Below the pieces are notes generated by a model that saw only the letters and a program-made list of their open reading frames with translations, did not search any database and had not been told where the DNA came from. Positions 21,122 to 30,020 of a stretch of 64,000 nucleotides of DNA are shown here, in pieces. The position numbers and the translations under genes were made by a program. The stretch is from the NCBI GenBank assembly GCA_023259065.1, contig JAHFQY010000001.1, positions 66,072-130,071 of the forward strand, read 5' to 3'. Each line of letters opens with the position of its first letter. The first letter of the stretch is position 1. This DNA comes from Nitrosomonadales bacterium. GTDB taxonomy: Bacteria > Pseudomonadota > Gammaproteobacteria > Burkholderiales > Gallionellaceae.

Positions 21122-21841
21122 TCAGGATTTCAGGGTGGATTGCAGTCCGGCCAGGTCCATGATGTCCAGCGATTTGTTGTGTATCTGAATCAGGCCGCGT
21201 TGCTGCAGCAATGACAGGGTGCGGCTGACTGTTTCCAGTTTGAGGCCGAGATAGCTGCCGATTTCCTGGCGCGTCATGCGCAACTGGAACGAATTGGGCG
21301 AGTAGCCGCGTGCGGCATAACGCTGCGACAGGTTGAGCAGAAAGGCCCCCAGGCGCTCCTCGGCGCGCATGGACCCCAGCAACAGCATAATGCCCTGGTC
21401 GCGCACGATTTCGCGGCTCATGATCTTGTGCAGGTGATGTTGCAGGCTGGGGATGTCGCGGCTTAACTCTTCCAGGCTGCTGAATGGCATTTCGCAGATT
21501 TCACTGTCTTCCAGCGCAATTGCATCGCAAGTGTGCACGTCAGTGCTGATGGCATCCAGGCCTATGATTTCGCCGGCCATCTGGAAGCCGGTTACCTGCT
21601 CGCGGCCATCCTCATGCAGTACCTGGGTCTTGAAAAATCCGGTGCGGATGGCATATAAGGACTGGAACCTGGAGCCGCTGCGATACAGGTACTCGCCGCG
21701 GCGATAGCTGCGCTTCTGCTGGGTCAGGTTTTCGACCTGCTCAACCTCGGCACTGCTCAAGTTGACGGGCAGGCACAACTCGCGCAAATTGCAGCTGGAG
21801 CAGGCGATTTTCAAGGAGGATTTGGAGATGGCTTGTTGCAC
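21122..21841 (-). CDS. fnr: FNR-type Crp/Fnr transcriptional regulator (copy 2)
   Basis: CSSCNLRELC (C-x2-C-x5-C), SEICEMPF central Cys, HTH MTRQEIGSYLGLKLETVSRTL; GTG start at 21841 preferred over ATG at 21898. Confidence 0.93.
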   Translation of the reverse strand: MQQAISKSSLKIACSSCNLRELCLPVNLSSAEVEQVENLTQQKRSYRRGEYLYRSGSRFQSLYAIRTGFFKTQVLHEDGREQVTGFQMAGEIIGLDAISTDVHTCDAIALEDSEICEMPFSSLEELSRDIPSLQHHLHKIMSREIVRDQGIMLLLGSMRAEERLGAFLLNLSQRYAARGYSPNSFQLRMTRQEIGSYLGLKLETVSRTLSLLQQRGLIQIHNKSLDIMDLAGLQSTLKS

Positions 21842-21884
21842 GATTACGGCTGAATAACAACACCCGCCAAATATGACATGGTTC

Positions 21885-21898
21885 TTGACATATATCAA
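21885..21898. promoter_or_regulatory. FNR box between divergent fnr and hemN
   Basis: TTGACATATATCAA, near-perfect FNR consensus palindrome. Confidence 0.8.
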
Positions 21899-21954
21899 AT
21901 GAAATCAATAGATGTACCCTCATAGTTTCAGCCGCAAACAACGGATATAAAATC

Positions 21955-23358
21955 ATGCAAACAGGCAGCAAAGCCCCTACAGAACTAGAGGTTGATCTCG
22001 ATCTGATTCGACGCCTCGACAAGAACGGCCCGCGCTATACCTCGTATCCCACGGCGGACAGGTTTGTGGAAGCGTTCAATGCGGAAAGCTACAGCAACTG
22101 GGCCTCCAAGCGCGAAATCGGCGGCATCAGCCGCCCGCTGTCGCTGTATGTGCACATACCTTTCTGCAACACACTGTGCTTTTACTGTGCCTGCAACAAG
22201 GTTATTACCAAGGATCGCAGCAAGGCCGAAAAATATGTGCAATACGTGGTCAAGGAGCTGGGGATGCAGGCCGCCTTGCTGGGCGAAGGGCAGCGCGTGG
22301 AACAGCTGCACTGGGGCGGCGGCACGCCCACCTTTCTGAGCGATGAACAGATACGTGAATTGATGGGCGCCATCCGCAAGCATTTCAAGCTGGTGGAAAA
22401 TGGCGAGTATTCCATCGAGATCGACCCGCGCAAGGTGAGTGACGCAACCATCGCACTGCTCGGTGAGCTGGGCTTCAATCGCATCAGTATCGGCGTGCAG
22501 GATTTTGATGCCGAAGTGCAGAAAGCGGTGAACCGCATCCAGAGCGAGGCGGAAACGCTGCAGGTGATACGTGCGGCACGCGCACACGGTTTCAAATCGG
22601 TGAGCATCGATTTGATCTATGGTCTGCCCAAACAGAACCTGGCCGGATTCAAGGCGACCCTGGACAAGGTGATCGCCGCCAATGTCGACCGCGTTTCCAT
22701 CTACAACTACGCGCACATGCCGGCCCTGTTCAAGCCGCAGCGTCGCATCAATGTCGAAGACATGCCGGAGCCGCAGCTCAAGCTGGACATCCTGAGCCTC
22801 GCAGTCAAAACACTCACCGACGCGGGCTATGTCTACATCGGCATGGATCACTTTGCCAAGCCGGATGATGAGCTGGCAGTGGCGCAACGCCAGGGCAGGC
22901 TGCACCGCAATTTCCAGGGCTACTCCACGCATTCCGATTGCGATCTGGTGGCTGTCGGTGTCAGCTCGATCGGCAAGATAGGCCCCACCTACAGCCAGAA
23001 TTTCCGCGAGCTGGATGACTACTACGATGCGCTGGATCGTGACGAATTGCCCATCATGCGCGGCATGGAGCTGAATGCCGATGATCTGGTGCGGCGCGCC
23101 ATTATCCAGGCGTTGATGTGCCACTTCGAGATCTCCAAGGAATCCTTCAACATCGCTTACCTGATCGATTTTGACCAGTATTTTGCCACCGAGCTGGCCG
23201 GGCTCAAGGAATACGAGCGCGAAGGCCTGCTGAAAATCTCCCCGCAGTGGATCAGTGTCACTCCCAAGGGGCGCATGTTAATCCGCAATATTTGCATGGT
23301 TTTTGACAAATATCTGCGCACCAAACAGGAACATGCGCGCTATTCCAAGGTAATATAA
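21955..23358 (+). CDS. hemN: Oxygen-independent coproporphyrinogen III oxidase
   Basis: YVHIPFCNTLCFYCACNKVITKD; full-length HemN. Confidence 0.95.
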   Translation: MQTGSKAPTELEVDLDLIRRLDKNGPRYTSYPTADRFVEAFNAESYSNWASKREIGGISRPLSLYVHIPFCNTLCFYCACNKVITKDRSKAEKYVQYVVKELGMQAALLGEGQRVEQLHWGGGTPTFLSDEQIRELMGAIRKHFKLVENGEYSIEIDPRKVSDATIALLGELGFNRISIGVQDFDAEVQKAVNRIQSEAETLQVIRAARAHGFKSVSIDLIYGLPKQNLAGFKATLDKVIAANVDRVSIYNYAHMPALFKPQRRINVEDMPEPQLKLDILSLAVKTLTDAGYVYIGMDHFAKPDDELAVAQRQGRLHRNFQGYSTHSDCDLVAVGVSSIGKIGPTYSQNFRELDDYYDALDRDELPIMRGMELNADDLVRRAIIQALMCHFEISKESFNIAYLIDFDQYFATELAGLKEYEREGLLKISPQWISVTPKGRMLIRNICMVFDKYLRTKQEHARYSKVI

Positions 23359-23388
23359 CGCCTTGATTCAGGAAATTTAAGGACCGTA

Positions 23389-24633
23389 ATGAAACGAGTG
23401 GACGATTTTCGCCTGCGCTTTGGTAAACAGGAATTAGTGCCGATCATGATTGGCGGGATGGGAGTGGATATTTCCACCGCCGAATTGGCTCTGGAAGCGG
23501 CGCGTTTGGGCGGAATCGGGCATATATCCGATGCCATGTTGCCTACTGTTGCTGATCGGCGCTATGACACCGATTTTGTCAAAGAGAAGCTCAAGCAGTA
23601 CAAATACAATATCGATAACTCTGACAAGTCCGCAGTGAAGTTTGACCTGGGACAGGTTGCCGAATCGACCCGATTGCATGTGAGCAAGACCATGGAAGCC
23701 AAGCGTGGCTCCGGCATGGTGTTTATCAACTGCATGGAAAAACTCACCATGAACGCGCCGCGCGAAACGCTTACCGTGCGTCTGCGCGAGGCGCTCAATG
23801 CCGGCATTGATGGCATCACGCTGGCCGCCGGTTTGCACCTGGGCTCGCTGGCGCTGATCGAGGACCATCCGCGCTTTCGCGATGCCAAGATCGGTATTAT
23901 CGTGTCATCCGTGCGCGCACTGCAGCTGTTCCTGCGCAAGAATGCCAAGCTCAATCGCCTGCCCGATTACGTGGTGGTGGAAGGCCCGCTGGCTGGCGGC
24001 CATCTCGGTTTCGGCATGGACTGGGCGCAGTATGACCTGCGCACCATCACCCTCGAAGTCATGGAATATTTGCGCACCGAGAAGCTGGATATTCCGGTGA
24101 TTCCGGCGGGCGGGATTTTCACCGGCAGCGATGCCGCCGGCTACCTGGACATGGGCGCTGCAGCGGTGCAAGTGGCCACCCGTTTCACCGTGGCGCAGGA
24201 ATGCGGTTTGCCCAAGGATGTGCAGCAGGAATACTTCAAGGCCAGCGAGGATGAGATCGAGGTCAATACCATCTCGCCCACCGGCTATCCCATGCGCATG
24301 CTGAAGAGCAGCCCCGCCATCGGTTCCGGCATACGCCCGGGCTGCGAATCCTACGGCTACATTCTGGATGCCAACGGCAACTGCGCCTACATCGATGCGT
24401 ATAACCGCGAGGTGGCCCTGCATCCGGACGAGAAGAAAATTTCCGTGATGGACAAGACCTGCTTGTGCACCCATATGCGCAACTTCAAATGCTGGACTTG
24501 CGGTCACTACACCTACCGCCTGAAAGACACCACGCGCAAACTGGCGGATGGCTCGTACCAGGTGCTGACGGCAGAACATATTTTCCACGACTACCAGTAC
24601 AGCACGGACAACAAGATAGTCCTGCCAGCCTAG
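23389..24633 (+). CDS. Nitronate monooxygenase (NPD/FMN) family protein
   Basis: PIMIGGMGVDIS, VEGPLAGGHLGF, AGGIFTGSDAAGYLDMGAAAVQ motifs. Confidence 0.88.
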   Translation: MKRVDDFRLRFGKQELVPIMIGGMGVDISTAELALEAARLGGIGHISDAMLPTVADRRYDTDFVKEKLKQYKYNIDNSDKSAVKFDLGQVAESTRLHVSKTMEAKRGSGMVFINCMEKLTMNAPRETLTVRLREALNAGIDGITLAAGLHLGSLALIEDHPRFRDAKIGIIVSSVRALQLFLRKNAKLNRLPDYVVVEGPLAGGHLGFGMDWAQYDLRTITLEVMEYLRTEKLDIPVIPAGGIFTGSDAAGYLDMGAAAVQVATRFTVAQECGLPKDVQQEYFKASEDEIEVNTISPTGYPMRMLKSSPAIGSGIRPGCESYGYILDANGNCAYIDAYNREVALHPDEKKISVMDKTCLCTHMRNFKCWTCGHYTYRLKDTTRKLADGSYQVLTAEHIFHDYQYSTDNKIVLPA

Positions 24634-24665
24634 GCATTGGTCCGCGATAAAGCTGCTGCATCCTG

Positions 24666-24700
24666 ACGAAGCGCAAACCGCAACCCGGTTTGCGCTTCGT
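24666..24700. other. Perfect 14-bp stem-loop upstream of the AsmA-family gene
   Basis: ACGAAGCGCAAACC-gcaaccc-GGTTTGCGCTTCGT; no T-run. Confidence 0.6.
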
Positions 24701-24735
24701 CTATAATTGAGCCAGTATTTCCAAGGGGTGAGAAC

Positions 24736-26973
24736 ATGAAAAAATACTTCAAATATGCCTTGTGGACGCTGGCAGGCTTGCTGGTAATCCTGGTGGCGTC
24801 CACGTCATACATTGCCGCAACCTTTGACAGCAATGCCTATAAGGCGCAGGCCATCCAGCTGGTAAAAGAACAGAGGCAGCGCACCCTGAAGCTGGATGGC
24901 GACATCAAGCTGACGTTCTTTCCCAGTATCGGCGCCCGCCTGGAAAAAATCTCCCTCTCCGAATTCAACAGTGAAAAAGAATTTGCCGCGGTGGATACGG
25001 TAGGCGTATCGGTCGCGTTGTTGCCCTTATTCACCGGCAAGCTGGTGGTGGACGAGGTTGAGTTAAGCGGCATGAAAGTGCAGGTGGTGAAATTAAAGGA
25101 TGGCAGCAACAACTTTGACAGCCTGCTGGGTGCGCCCGCCAAAACCGAACCCGCCGCAGAAAAGCAGCAAGAGGCCAGGCCGTCCGCCCCCGTGGCCTTT
25201 GATATTGCATCCGTGACCATTACCAGGACAGAGCTGAACTACCGGGACGAAGCCAAAGGTGCACAGTACTCGCTCAAGGACCTCAACCTGAAAACCGGAC
25301 GCATTGCCAATAACACCCCGAGCAAGATCGACTTCGCCGTGGCAATACAAGCCAATGCCCCGAAGGTGGATGTCACTGCGCACATCAACACCATACTGAA
25401 TTTTGACCTGGAGAAAACGAGTTACAAGGTGGAAGCGCTGGATATGCAGGTCAAGGGAACCGTGCTGGATATCAGCAACCTGGATCTGCAGGCCTCGGGT
25501 GATGCCAGTGCCAATCTTTCCACCCAGGAATACAGCGCCAGGAAACTGCAGTTGAGTGCCAGCGGCGACAAGGGTAAAGATCGCTTTGAAGCTAAATTTA
25601 ATATGCCCGAGTTAAGTTTGACCAAGGACAAATTTTCAGCAGACAAATTGACACTCAAGGCCAAACTGGATGGCGAGGCGGGCAAGGTGGATGCCATGCT
25701 GGCCCTGCTCGACCTGCAAGGCAACGCGCAATCATTCAAGAGCAGTGCGCTCACCCTTGATGCAGACCTGAAGCAGCCGGAACAGGCATTCAAGCTCAAA
25801 CTTGCCACGCCCTTGGTGGGCAGCGTGGAAGCCAAACAAATCAACCTGTCGGACCTGGTGTTTGCGCTGAGTGCCAGCGGCGACAAGCTACCCAACAAAG
25901 CCATCAGCAGCGAAATGAAGGGCAGCGTGCAGATAGACGCAGGCAGGCAGAGCCTGCAGCTGAACCTTGCCGGCGGCCTGCTGCAAAGCCAGGTCAAAGC
26001 CAAGCTGGCGGTAAATAACTTCAGCAATCCGGCAATACGCTACGACCTGGATATTGACCAGCTGGATGCGGACCTGTATCTGCCGAAGAAGGCAGCGCCT
26101 GCAGCCAAGGTTGAGAGCGCAGCCACTCCCGAACAGCGGTTTGATCTTTCCGCACTGCAGAAGCTCAACCTGGAAGGCGGCCTGCGCATAGGCAAGCTGA
26201 AGGTGGCTAATATCCAGTCCTCACAATTGCGTGTGGACGTGAAGGCGCATAACGGGCAGGTCAACGTCAGTCCTGTTTCAGTCAATCTGTATCAGGGCAG
26301 CGTAAGCGGCAGCATTGCCATCAATGCGGCGCAGAAAATCCCCGGCTTTGTCGTCAAGCAGAATCTGGAAGGCATAGACATCGGCCCGTTGTTGAGAGAC
26401 GCCGTTAACCTCGACATGCTGGAAGGCAAGGGCGATGTGGATCTCAATATCACCACCCAGGGAAATACAGTGAGCGCGCTGAAGAAGGGCTTGAACGGAG
26501 CAGTTGCCCTCAACCTGGCGGACGGTGCCGTCAAAGGCATCAATATCGCCAAAAAGCTGCGTGAATTTGGCAAGGGCGGATCGGATACAGAGAGTGCCAA
26601 CAAAGACGAGAAGACTGATTTCAGCGAAATGAAAGCCACCTTCAAGATCAAGAACGGTGTTGCGCACAACGAAGACCTCTCGCTCAAATCGCCGCTGCTG
26701 CGCCTGTCCGGCAAGGGTGATATCGACATCGGCAACGACAGCCTCAATTATCTCGCCAAAGCCACCCTGGCCGGCACGCTGGAGGGGCAGGGCGGCAAGG
26801 ATGTGGTCGGCGGCGTCACCGTGCCGGTGCGGCTGAGCGGGCCGTACACCGACCTCAAATACAAGTTCGAGTTTGGCTCGCTGATTTCTGATAGCGCCAA
26901 GCAGAAGGTCGAGAGCAAGAAAGAAGAACTGAAGAGCAAGCTGCAGGACCAGCTCAAGGGCTTCCTCAAGTAA
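24736..26973 (+). CDS. AsmA family protein
   Basis: N-terminal TM, AsmA N-domain (KLDGDIKLTFFPSIGARLEKISLSEFNSEKEFAAVD) and C-terminal domain. Confidence 0.9.
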   Translation: MKKYFKYALWTLAGLLVILVASTSYIAATFDSNAYKAQAIQLVKEQRQRTLKLDGDIKLTFFPSIGARLEKISLSEFNSEKEFAAVDTVGVSVALLPLFTGKLVVDEVELSGMKVQVVKLKDGSNNFDSLLGAPAKTEPAAEKQQEARPSAPVAFDIASVTITRTELNYRDEAKGAQYSLKDLNLKTGRIANNTPSKIDFAVAIQANAPKVDVTAHINTILNFDLEKTSYKVEALDMQVKGTVLDISNLDLQASGDASANLSTQEYSARKLQLSASGDKGKDRFEAKFNMPELSLTKDKFSADKLTLKAKLDGEAGKVDAMLALLDLQGNAQSFKSSALTLDADLKQPEQAFKLKLATPLVGSVEAKQINLSDLVFALSASGDKLPNKAISSEMKGSVQIDAGRQSLQLNLAGGLLQSQVKAKLAVNNFSNPAIRYDLDIDQLDADLYLPKKAAPAAKVESAATPEQRFDLSALQKLNLEGGLRIGKLKVANIQSSQLRVDVKAHNGQVNVSPVSVNLYQGSVSGSIAINAAQKIPGFVVKQNLEGIDIGPLLRDAVNLDMLEGKGDVDLNITTQGNTVSALKKGLNGAVALNLADGAVKGINIAKKLREFGKGGSDTESANKDEKTDFSEMKATFKIKNGVAHNEDLSLKSPLLRLSGKGDIDIGNDSLNYLAKATLAGTLEGQGGKDVVGGVTVPVRLSGPYTDLKYKFEFGSLISDSAKQKVESKKEELKSKLQDQLKGFLK

Positions 26974-26979
26974 GCATCC

Positions 26980-28053
26980 ATGCAGCCATTCGCACAGCGC
27001 CTTATCGCGTGGCAACGCCTGCACGGCCGCCACAGCCTGCCCTGGCAGCATGCTTCCGCCTACCATGTGTGGCTGTCCGAGATCATGCTGCAGCAGACCC
27101 AGGTTGCCACCGTCATCCCCTATTACCAGCGTTTCATTTCTGCCTACCCTGACGTAAATGCACTGGCAACTGCGAGCATGGATGACGTGCTGGCGCACTG
27201 GAGCGGCCTGGGCTACTACGCCAGAGGACGCAACTTGCACCGCGCGGCGCAGATCATCGCAGAGAATTTTGGCGGTGAATTTCCGCGCAACTTCGAGCAC
27301 ATCATCGAGTTGCCCGGCATAGGCCGCTCCACCGCTGCCGCCATCTGTGCGCTGGCCTACCATGAGCGTCGCGCCATACTGGATGGCAACGTCAAGCGCG
27401 TGCTGGCGCGCTATTGCGGCATCGAGGGCTGGGCAGGTGACAAGAAGGTAGAAGAAAAACTCTGGCAACAAGCCGAAAATCTACTCCCTCTCCCCTCGCG
27501 GGAGAGGGTTGGGGAGAGGGGGGCTGACGATCACGACATCGCCACCTACACCCAGGCCCTGATGGACATGGGCGCAACAGTCTGCACGCGCAGCAAACCC
27601 AGGTGTGAGGCGTGCCCGGTGCAAAGCGACTGCGTTGCGCTGGCGACTGATCGCATCAGGCAATTACCCACGCCCAGGCCGCGCAAGGCAATACCGGAGC
27701 GCCATGCGACCATGCTGCTGTTGATGCATGGCAATGACATCCTGCTGGAGAAGCGCGCCTCAGTTGGCATCTGGGGCGGGATGTGGAGCTTGCCGCAGTT
27801 TGATGATGAGGCATCAGCGCGAAACTGGTTTGTGCAACAGGACTTGGCAGCCGACAACGGCGAGCGCTGGGCGACCTTCACTCATACCTTTACGCACTTC
27901 AAATTGCATATCAGCCCGTTGCAGATTTATCTGCAGCGCAAACCTTCCATGGTTGCTCAGGCTGGCAATGTCTGGTTGAGTGTGGATGAGGCTATGGGGG
28001 CGGCGATACCTAAGCCGGTTAGGGTGTTGTTGGAGAAGTATTGCCTGGGGTAG
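26980..28053 (+). CDS. mutY: A/G-specific adenine glycosylase
   Basis: EIMLQQTQVATVIPYYQRF, ELPGIGRSTAAAICALA, 4Fe-4S cysteines (CTRSKPRCEACPVQSDC); carries an in-frame repeat insertion. Confidence 0.95.
   Translation: MQPFAQRLIAWQRLHGRHSLPWQHASAYHVWLSEIMLQQTQVATVIPYYQRFISAYPDVNALATASMDDVLAHWSGLGYYARGRNLHRAAQIIAENFGGEFPRNFEHIIELPGIGRSTAAAICALAYHERRAILDGNVKRVLARYCGIEGWAGDKKVEEKLWQQAENLLPLPSRERVGERGADDHDIATYTQALMDMGATVCTRSKPRCEACPVQSDCVALATDRIRQLPTPRPRKAIPERHATMLLLMHGNDILLEKRASVGIWGGMWSLPQFDDEASARNWFVQQDLAADNGERWATFTHTFTHFKLHISPLQIYLQRKPSMVAQAGNVWLSVDEAMGAAIPKPVRVLLEKYCLG
27483..27525. repeat. REP-like GC-rich palindromic repeat inside mutY
   Basis: CTCCCTCTCCCCTCGCGGGAGAGGGTTGGGGAGAGGG; related copies at 30024-30062 and about 55440-55490. 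Confidence 0.85.
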
Positions 28054-28083
28054 ATATTCAGTTGCGTATGAGTTGCGAGCTAA

Positions 28084-28122
28084 GTTCCCCACTTTGGAAA
28101 AAGGGGGGGTAGGGGGGATTTG
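28084..28122. repeat. TTCCCCACTTTG(N)AAAAAGGGGGG dispersed repeat
   Basis: Shared with 55384-55408. Confidence 0.7.
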
Positions 28123-28144
28123 AGGTGTGGAGGAGCGCGGGGTT

Positions 28145-28744
28145 TTGTCGGGGGCAGCCCGACAGCTGCTTACCTTTCTTGCTTCGCCAAGAAAGGTAAG
28201 CCAAAGAAGGCGACCCCAGATCCGCCACCTCTTCGAGGTTCCCTGCGTGGCTCGTCCGGTCAGGCGGCTGCGGAACTCGCACGATCCGCTACGCGGCCAC
28301 GTGCTCAAACAGTCCTCGCCGACATCCCCTGACCGGACTCCGCTACTCGGTGGCGGATAAGGGGAGTTGAAAAGCAAACCCACTCCATCTCCCCCTTGTC
28401 AGGGAGGAGTGCCGAACCGTTCCTCCCCTGACAAGGGGAGGTTGGGAGGGGTTTGTAGCTTACGATTCAAAGCCATCTGAATTAAATCGATGCACCATGC
28501 ACTCGGGGTTTGGGCACCCTTCTGTATCGCTGAGGGCGAGGAATAAAATTGGGGGGAAGGCGAGCACTGTTCGAGCTCCGCGGTGGGGCACGGTGTGTGT
28601 GCCCCGCTAGGGCGAGTTGCGCAGCCGCCCAATTTTATTGCTCGACCGAAGGAACCCGAAGGGCGATACGGCAGGGTTCGCCTTCTTTGGGTTACCTTTC
28701 TTGGCGAAGCAAGAAAGGTAACCAGCTGTCGGGCTGCCCCCGAC
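28145..28744. repeat. Composite repeat island bounded by a roughly 60-bp inverted repeat
   Basis: CGGGGGCAGCCCGACAGCTGCTTACCTTTCTTGCTTCGCCAAGAAAGGTAAGCCAAAGAAGG and near-exact reverse complement at 28680-28744. Confidence 0.8.
28389..28450. repeat. Palindromic repeat (CCCCTTGTCAGGG / CCCTGACAAGGGG)
   Basis: Arms CCCCCTTGTCAGGGAGGA and TCCTCCCCTGACAAGGGG. Confidence 0.75.
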
Positions 28745-28870
28745 GGTGTTGCTTTTGAGTTTACATGCGGCGCAATGCCCGCTGGTTATTACGACCTACT
28801 TGTTAACGAGAGTGTCGCTTTTGTGCTGCCCATTTCTGCCATTCAAATTTCCCGATAGCTGCCGTTCAGG

Positions 28871-28925
28871 AACGTGAAGTTAAGGGGCGCGCTTGAGCGC
28901 GTCCTGCTTGAACGCAGTGTTAGGC
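28871..28925 (-). other. attC-like recombination site
   Basis: Minus strand GCCTAAC-ACTGCGTTCAAGCAGGACGCGCTCAAGCGCGCCCCTTAACTTCACGTT; R'' box plus imperfect inverted repeats, degenerate R' box; second GTTAGGC core just upstream of the gene (29310-29316). Confidence 0.65.
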
Positions 28926-29305
28926 TGTTCAACCCTTTCTAAAGCTTGGTTAACTTTCAATGCAACATAATCATTGGTGCTCCGATACTTTGTGGATTTT
29001 CGGTATTGAGCAATGGACGAAAGCAGTTCAGAGGCTTCACACTTTAGGTCGGGTGATTCCAACATTAAAGATATTCCAATGACATCACCATCGAGCTTAT
29101 TTTCAAGTAATAGAACAGCCTGCTTTTGATTTGAATTGTGCATATCCGTTAAGAGAGAAATGTGGAACTTTGTATCGGATAACATACGTGACGCCATACT
29201 TTCATCGTCAGCACTTTGCCAAAATCGAATGCCAGCCCATCCCCCGGCAAGAAAACCGAGTACTAAAGTTATGCTCGCAATCAAAAATATCCATCGCCTC
29301 TTCAT
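28880..29305 (-). CDS. Hypothetical membrane-anchored protein, integron cassette-like
   Basis: MKRRWIFLIASITLVLGFLAGGWAGIRFW N-terminal TM; C-terminus NTAFKQDALKRAP is encoded by an attC-like sequence. Confidence 0.7.
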   Translation of the reverse strand: MKRRWIFLIASITLVLGFLAGGWAGIRFWQSADDESMASRMLSDTKFHISLLTDMHNSNQKQAVLLLENKLDGDVIGISLMLESPDLKCEASELLSSIAQYRKSTKYRSTNDYVALKVNQALERVEQPNTAFKQDALKRAP

Positions 29306-29401
29306 AATGGCCTAACAGTTATTAGACTGACCCACCGGTCAGTACTGTTAATAATAGTGCGTGCAACAATCGAAGGGCAGCAATTGGGGTGTTGCAGACA
29401 C

Positions 29402-30001
29402 TCATTCCCCCCACTTCTTCACCAACGTATGCTCCACCCCAAGATGGTCGAGTATCCGCGCCACCACAAAATCCACCAGCTCCTGCACGCTCTGCGGATG
29501 ATAATAAAACCCCGGATTAGGCGGCAAAATAACTGCCCCGGCATGCGCAAGTCTGAGCATATTCTCCAGATGTATCGCAGAGAACGGTGACTCTCGCGGC
29601 ACCAGTATCAACGGCCGTTTCTCCTTGAGCATCACATCCGCACCACGCGCGATAAGGTCGTCGCTCAGCCCCGCAGCAACTGCGGCCAGCGTGCCCATGG
29701 TGCAGGGGCAGATCACCATGGCGTCGCCGGGGTTGGAGCCGGAGGCCATGGGGGCGAACCAGTCGTCCTTGCCGTAGACCTTGAGTGTGCCGCTGAATTT
29801 TCCGAAGCGTTCGTGCAGGAATTTTTCCGCATCCTGCGGGCGCGAGGGCAGCACGAAATCCATTTCCTGCTTGGCGACGATCTGCGCGGCTTGCGAATAC
29901 ACCAGCTGCACGCGTATACCGCTTTGCAGCAGGCATTCCAGCAGGCGCATGCCATAGGGCATGCCGGAGGCGCCGGTAAAGGCCAGGGTGATTGTTTTCA
30001 T
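29402..30001 (-). CDS. ubiX: Flavin prenyltransferase UbiX
   Basis: LAFTGASGMPYGMRLLECLL, VICPCTMGTLAAVAAGLSDDLIARGADVMLKEKRPLILVPRESP. Confidence 0.95.
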   Translation of the reverse strand: MKTITLAFTGASGMPYGMRLLECLLQSGIRVQLVYSQAAQIVAKQEMDFVLPSRPQDAEKFLHERFGKFSGTLKVYGKDDWFAPMASGSNPGDAMVICPCTMGTLAAVAAGLSDDLIARGADVMLKEKRPLILVPRESPFSAIHLENMLRLAHAGAVILPPNPGFYYHPQSVQELVDFVVARILDHLGVEHTLVKKWGE

Positions 30002-30020
30002 AAGTTGTGTGCTGAGTTAA

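Noticed and set aside
28058-28858. Several short ORFs (60-190 aa) on both strands
   Set aside because: They are translations of palindromic repeats (e.g. FLGEARKVSSCRAAPD, IPPTPPFSKVGN), not supported genes.
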